From: Methanosphaerula palustris E1-9c
GTDB lineage: Archaea > Halobacteriota > Methanomicrobia > Methanomicrobiales > Methanospirillaceae
Reading direction: 5' to 3'
DNA: 64,000 nt
NCBI RefSeq assembly: GCF_000021965.1
Contig: NC_011832.1
Location: 558,001 to 622,000 of the forward strand
Of the stretch, positions 62,224 through 64,000 are shown piece after piece (positions within the stretch are counted from its first letter, which is position 1; the number at the start of each line of letters is the position of its first letter). A program made the position numbers and the translations under genes. Below the pieces are notes generated by a model. It was given only the letters and a program-made list of their open reading frames with translations, was not told where the DNA came from and ran no database searches.

Positions 62224-64000
62224 TTAGCCTTTCAGATCTGTACCACAGAGGGGTCGGTACGCACACCACTGGCATCTCTGATTGTCCGACTTGGGTGGAA
62301 ACTCTTCCCTGGTGATCCCTCCGATCAGGGTGCTGAGTGTCCCAGTGAAGACCTGGATCGTCTCCTCGGTCGGGAGATACGAGACCCGTTTTCCATCCTT
62401 TAAGTAGAAGAGCTCGGCCTTCTCCGGGAGTACCTGATACATCTGCTGGACAGCCATGGAGTAAAGGTTCAGCTGGATATGTTCGCCGACCGCTTTCTTC
62501 GTGAGGGAGTCGGGTTTCTTGCCTGACTTGAAGTCGATCACCACATAATTTCCGTCCGGAGTTTGCTCGAGCCGGTCGATAAATCCATGGATGCTATGAC
62601 CGGCGAAGGAGAAGGTGAACTCCTTCTCGACCCCGATCACGGTATTTGGGTTTCCTGCCTGCCATGCCAGATAGGTGTCGAGGAGAGCCGATGCCGAATC
62701 GTGGGCCTCCGACTCCTGGGTCTTCGATTCGTACGGCTCTGGGGACCAGTACTCTTCGAGGAGTGCGAGCCCCTGGTCGCGGAGCGACTGTGAGGGGTCG
62801 GGGTTCCTGGTGAGGTGCTCGATCACCGAATGGAGGGTGGAACCGAAGACCAGCTGGGGCTGCCTGGGCAGCGGGACCCGGTAGAGGTTGGCGAACTTGA
62901 ACTGAAGCGGGCAGTCCTGGTAGGTCGAGAGGGCTGAGGCGGAGAACCGGTAGTTCGGTGGGATGAGCGACTGGTGGGGCGGGTCGAGGAGGGTTGTGAT
63001 CCTGGTGTCGGCCCCGACCCGGCTCCCTGCTTTCGCGAGGAAGGCGTCCCGGTCGAAGTCATCGGTACCCTGCTCTGCGTACTCCCGCACTCCTTCGAGG
63101 GTCACAAGGGTCTGGATGGCCGTGGAGATGCGCATCTCCGAGACAGCCCGGACCACCTCCTCCTGCAGCGAGGTTCGGAGATCCTCGACAGGGTCTCCTG
63201 CCGTCACCGGCAGGGCCGGGGCGCAGGCCGGGGGCTCGACGACCGTGATGAGCGGGTTCTCCCGGAAGTTGAGTTCCTCCAGGAACGGGGACGGCTTCCT
63301 CTCACGTTTGTTGTCACCGTACCACTTCGCATAGGTCAGGTACAGCCGCTCCTCGGCTCGGGTCATCGCGACGTACAGGAGCCGGCGTTCCTCCTGAACA
63401 AAGAGTGCCTTCTCATCGTCGCCGGTCCGGAGCCCCCGGGCCAGGTCGCCGGGGACCCGGAACCGCTTGGGACTGTACCTGAGTGGGAACTTCTCCCTGG
63501 CCAGGTCTGCGACGAAGACCACCGGGAACTCCTTCCCCTTGCTCTTGTGGGCGGTCAGGATCTGCACTGCGTCACCTGCCTCCTTCTGCTCTCTGACGAC
63601 TTCCACGGGGAAGGCGCCGAGCAGCTCCAAATACTGGAGAAGGCCGGGGATGGTCGCCTCGGGAGTCGTCCGGTCGAACTCCAGGACGATCTCGTGGAAG
63701 GTCGCGAGGTAGAGCCTGACCATGTCTGCCGTATCGGTGAGCGCCGAGCGGTACAGCCCGGAGGCCTGCATCATCACTGCATGGACCAGTTCCGGGAGGG
63801 TGTACCGCTCCTTCTGCTCGATGAAGGGGGCGAGCATCCGGACGACCTCTCCGACCGGCTCTGCATGATCAGGGACGATACTAGCCGCGTCCTGCATCGT
63901 CTCATAGACGCCGTCATCGTCGTCATCACCCCTCTTTATCGCTGCCGCATTGATCTTCTGCACCACGGTCTCAGGGATGGAGCAGATCTTCATGACCCGG
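62224..64000 (-). CDS. UvrD/REP helicase with C-terminal Fe-S RecB-type nuclease (5' end off window)
   Basis: The visible 590 or so residues are the C-terminal half of an SF1A helicase-nuclease. Helicase motif V ILTAHKSKGKEFPVVFVADL near 145-164 and motif VI EERRLLYVAMTRAEERLYL near 199-217 (counted from the internal Met at 63993). Then a PD-(D/E)XK nuclease: SALSTYQDCPLQFKFAN with the first Cys, FGSTLHSVIEHL, GFIDRLEQTPDGNYVVIDFK with active-site Asp and Asp/Lys, QLNLYSMAV, and CQWCAYRPLC giving the other three Fe-S cysteines, as in AddB, AdnB and Cas4. The frame stays open to base 64000. Role: double-strand-break end processing, by analogy with AddAB. Confidence 0.88.
   Translation of the reverse strand, partial: RVMKICSIPETVVQKINAAAIKRGDDDDDGVYETMQDAASIVPDHAEPVGEVVRMLAPFIEQKERYTLPELVHAVMMQASGLYRSALTDTADMVRLYLATFHEIVLEFDRTTPEATIPGLLQYLELLGAFPVEVVREQKEAGDAVQILTAHKSKGKEFPVVFVADLAREKFPLRYSPKRFRVPGDLARGLRTGDDEKALFVQEERRLLYVAMTRAEERLYLTYAKWYGDNKRERKPSPFLEELNFRENPLITVVEPPACAPALPVTAGDPVEDLRTSLQEEVVRAVSEMRISTAIQTLVTLEGVREYAEQGTDDFDRDAFLAKAGSRVGADTRITTLLDPPHQSLIPPNYRFSASALSTYQDCPLQFKFANLYRVPLPRQPQLVFGSTLHSVIEHLTRNPDPSQSLRDQGLALLEEYWSPEPYESKTQESEAHDSASALLDTYLAWQAGNPNTVIGVEKEFTFSFAGHSIHGFIDRLEQTPDGNYVVIDFKSGKKPDSLTKKAVGEHIQLNLYSMAVQQMYQVLPEKAELFYLKDGKRVSYLPTEETIQVFTGTLSTLIGGITREEFPPKSDNQRCQWCAYRPLCGTDLKG

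Noticed and set aside
1-64000. CRISPR array, rRNA genes, complete insertion sequence or replication origin
   Set aside because: No regularly spaced repeats, rRNA sequence, transposase with terminal repeats, or Cdc6/Orc1 gene with ORB-like repeats was seen by eye.

Overview
This window reads as chromosomal DNA of a methanogenic archaeon of the order Methanomicrobiales; gene content and a moderately GC-rich base composition are most like Methanosphaerula or Methanoregula (genus is inference). The archaeal markers are a translation/transcription superoperon (aIF2 gamma, PIN protein, Rpo7, Spt4, DUF359 kinase, S24e, S27ae, fused Kae1-Bud32), an archaeal EndA, L40e, tyramine-glutamate ligase and its partner for methanofuran synthesis, a YcaO 'methanogenesis marker 1' protein, F420-type formate dehydrogenase and an archaeal initiator tRNA with an A1:U72 pair.

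Layout. 1-9.5 kb: a cut aldehyde dehydrogenase, a SAH/SIH hydrolase, hisF, then a minus-strand run (response regulator, endA, trpS, pheS, pheT) that overlaps hisF at its 3' end. 9.6-10.8 kb: a PAS histidine kinase. 10.8-12.3 kb: a gene graveyard holding a collapsed second copy of fdhBA, an intact small Cys-rich gene, a decayed copy of that gene, and one unidentified open frame. 12.3-16.4 kb: intact fdhAB facing a zinc-ribbon protein across a palindrome-rich spacer. 16.5-20.3 kb: mfnF/mfnD, surE, rpiA, a TrmB/MarR-like regulator. 20.4-23.6 kb: PIG-L deacetylase, hexapeptide acetyltransferase and flippase, a surface-glycan group. 23.8-31.3 kb: initiator tRNA, thioredoxin, Lhr-type helicase, membrane hydrolase, M20 peptidase, CxxC zinc-ribbon protein, tRNA-Gly/tRNA-Val pair, htpX, a DUF1917 protein. 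31.3-37.1 kb: the translation/transcription superoperon. 37.3-40.3 kb: nikR, DUF2098, YcaO, histone-deacetylase-like enzyme. 40.5-44.0 kb: two glycosyltransferases around wecB. 44.0-45.8 kb: rubredoxin, FprA and desulfoferrodoxin for oxygen and superoxide defence. 45.8-47.2 kb: a frameshifted AAA ATPase pseudogene. 47.2-51.0 kb: Rsm22-like methyltransferase, GT2, a small unknown gene, Mrp/NBP35. 51.2-52.6 kb: a REC-GAF-PAS response regulator. 52.85-61.6 kb: one 8.8-kb gene for a cyclic beta-1,2-glucan synthetase-like protein of 2929 residues. 61.9-64.0 kb: a small unknown gene and the C-terminal part of a UvrD-type helicase with an Fe-S RecB-family nuclease domain.

The most unusual items are the giant bacterial-type cyclic glucan synthetase in an archaeon, divergent from a sensory response regulator; the collapsed fdhBA copy next to the working one; the linkage of a nickel sensor with the MCR-modifying YcaO; and several perfect palindromes at promoters (fdhA, htpX, the CxxC gene, aIF2 gamma). 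No rRNA, CRISPR array or complete insertion sequence was seen. Everything was read by eye, with no database search.
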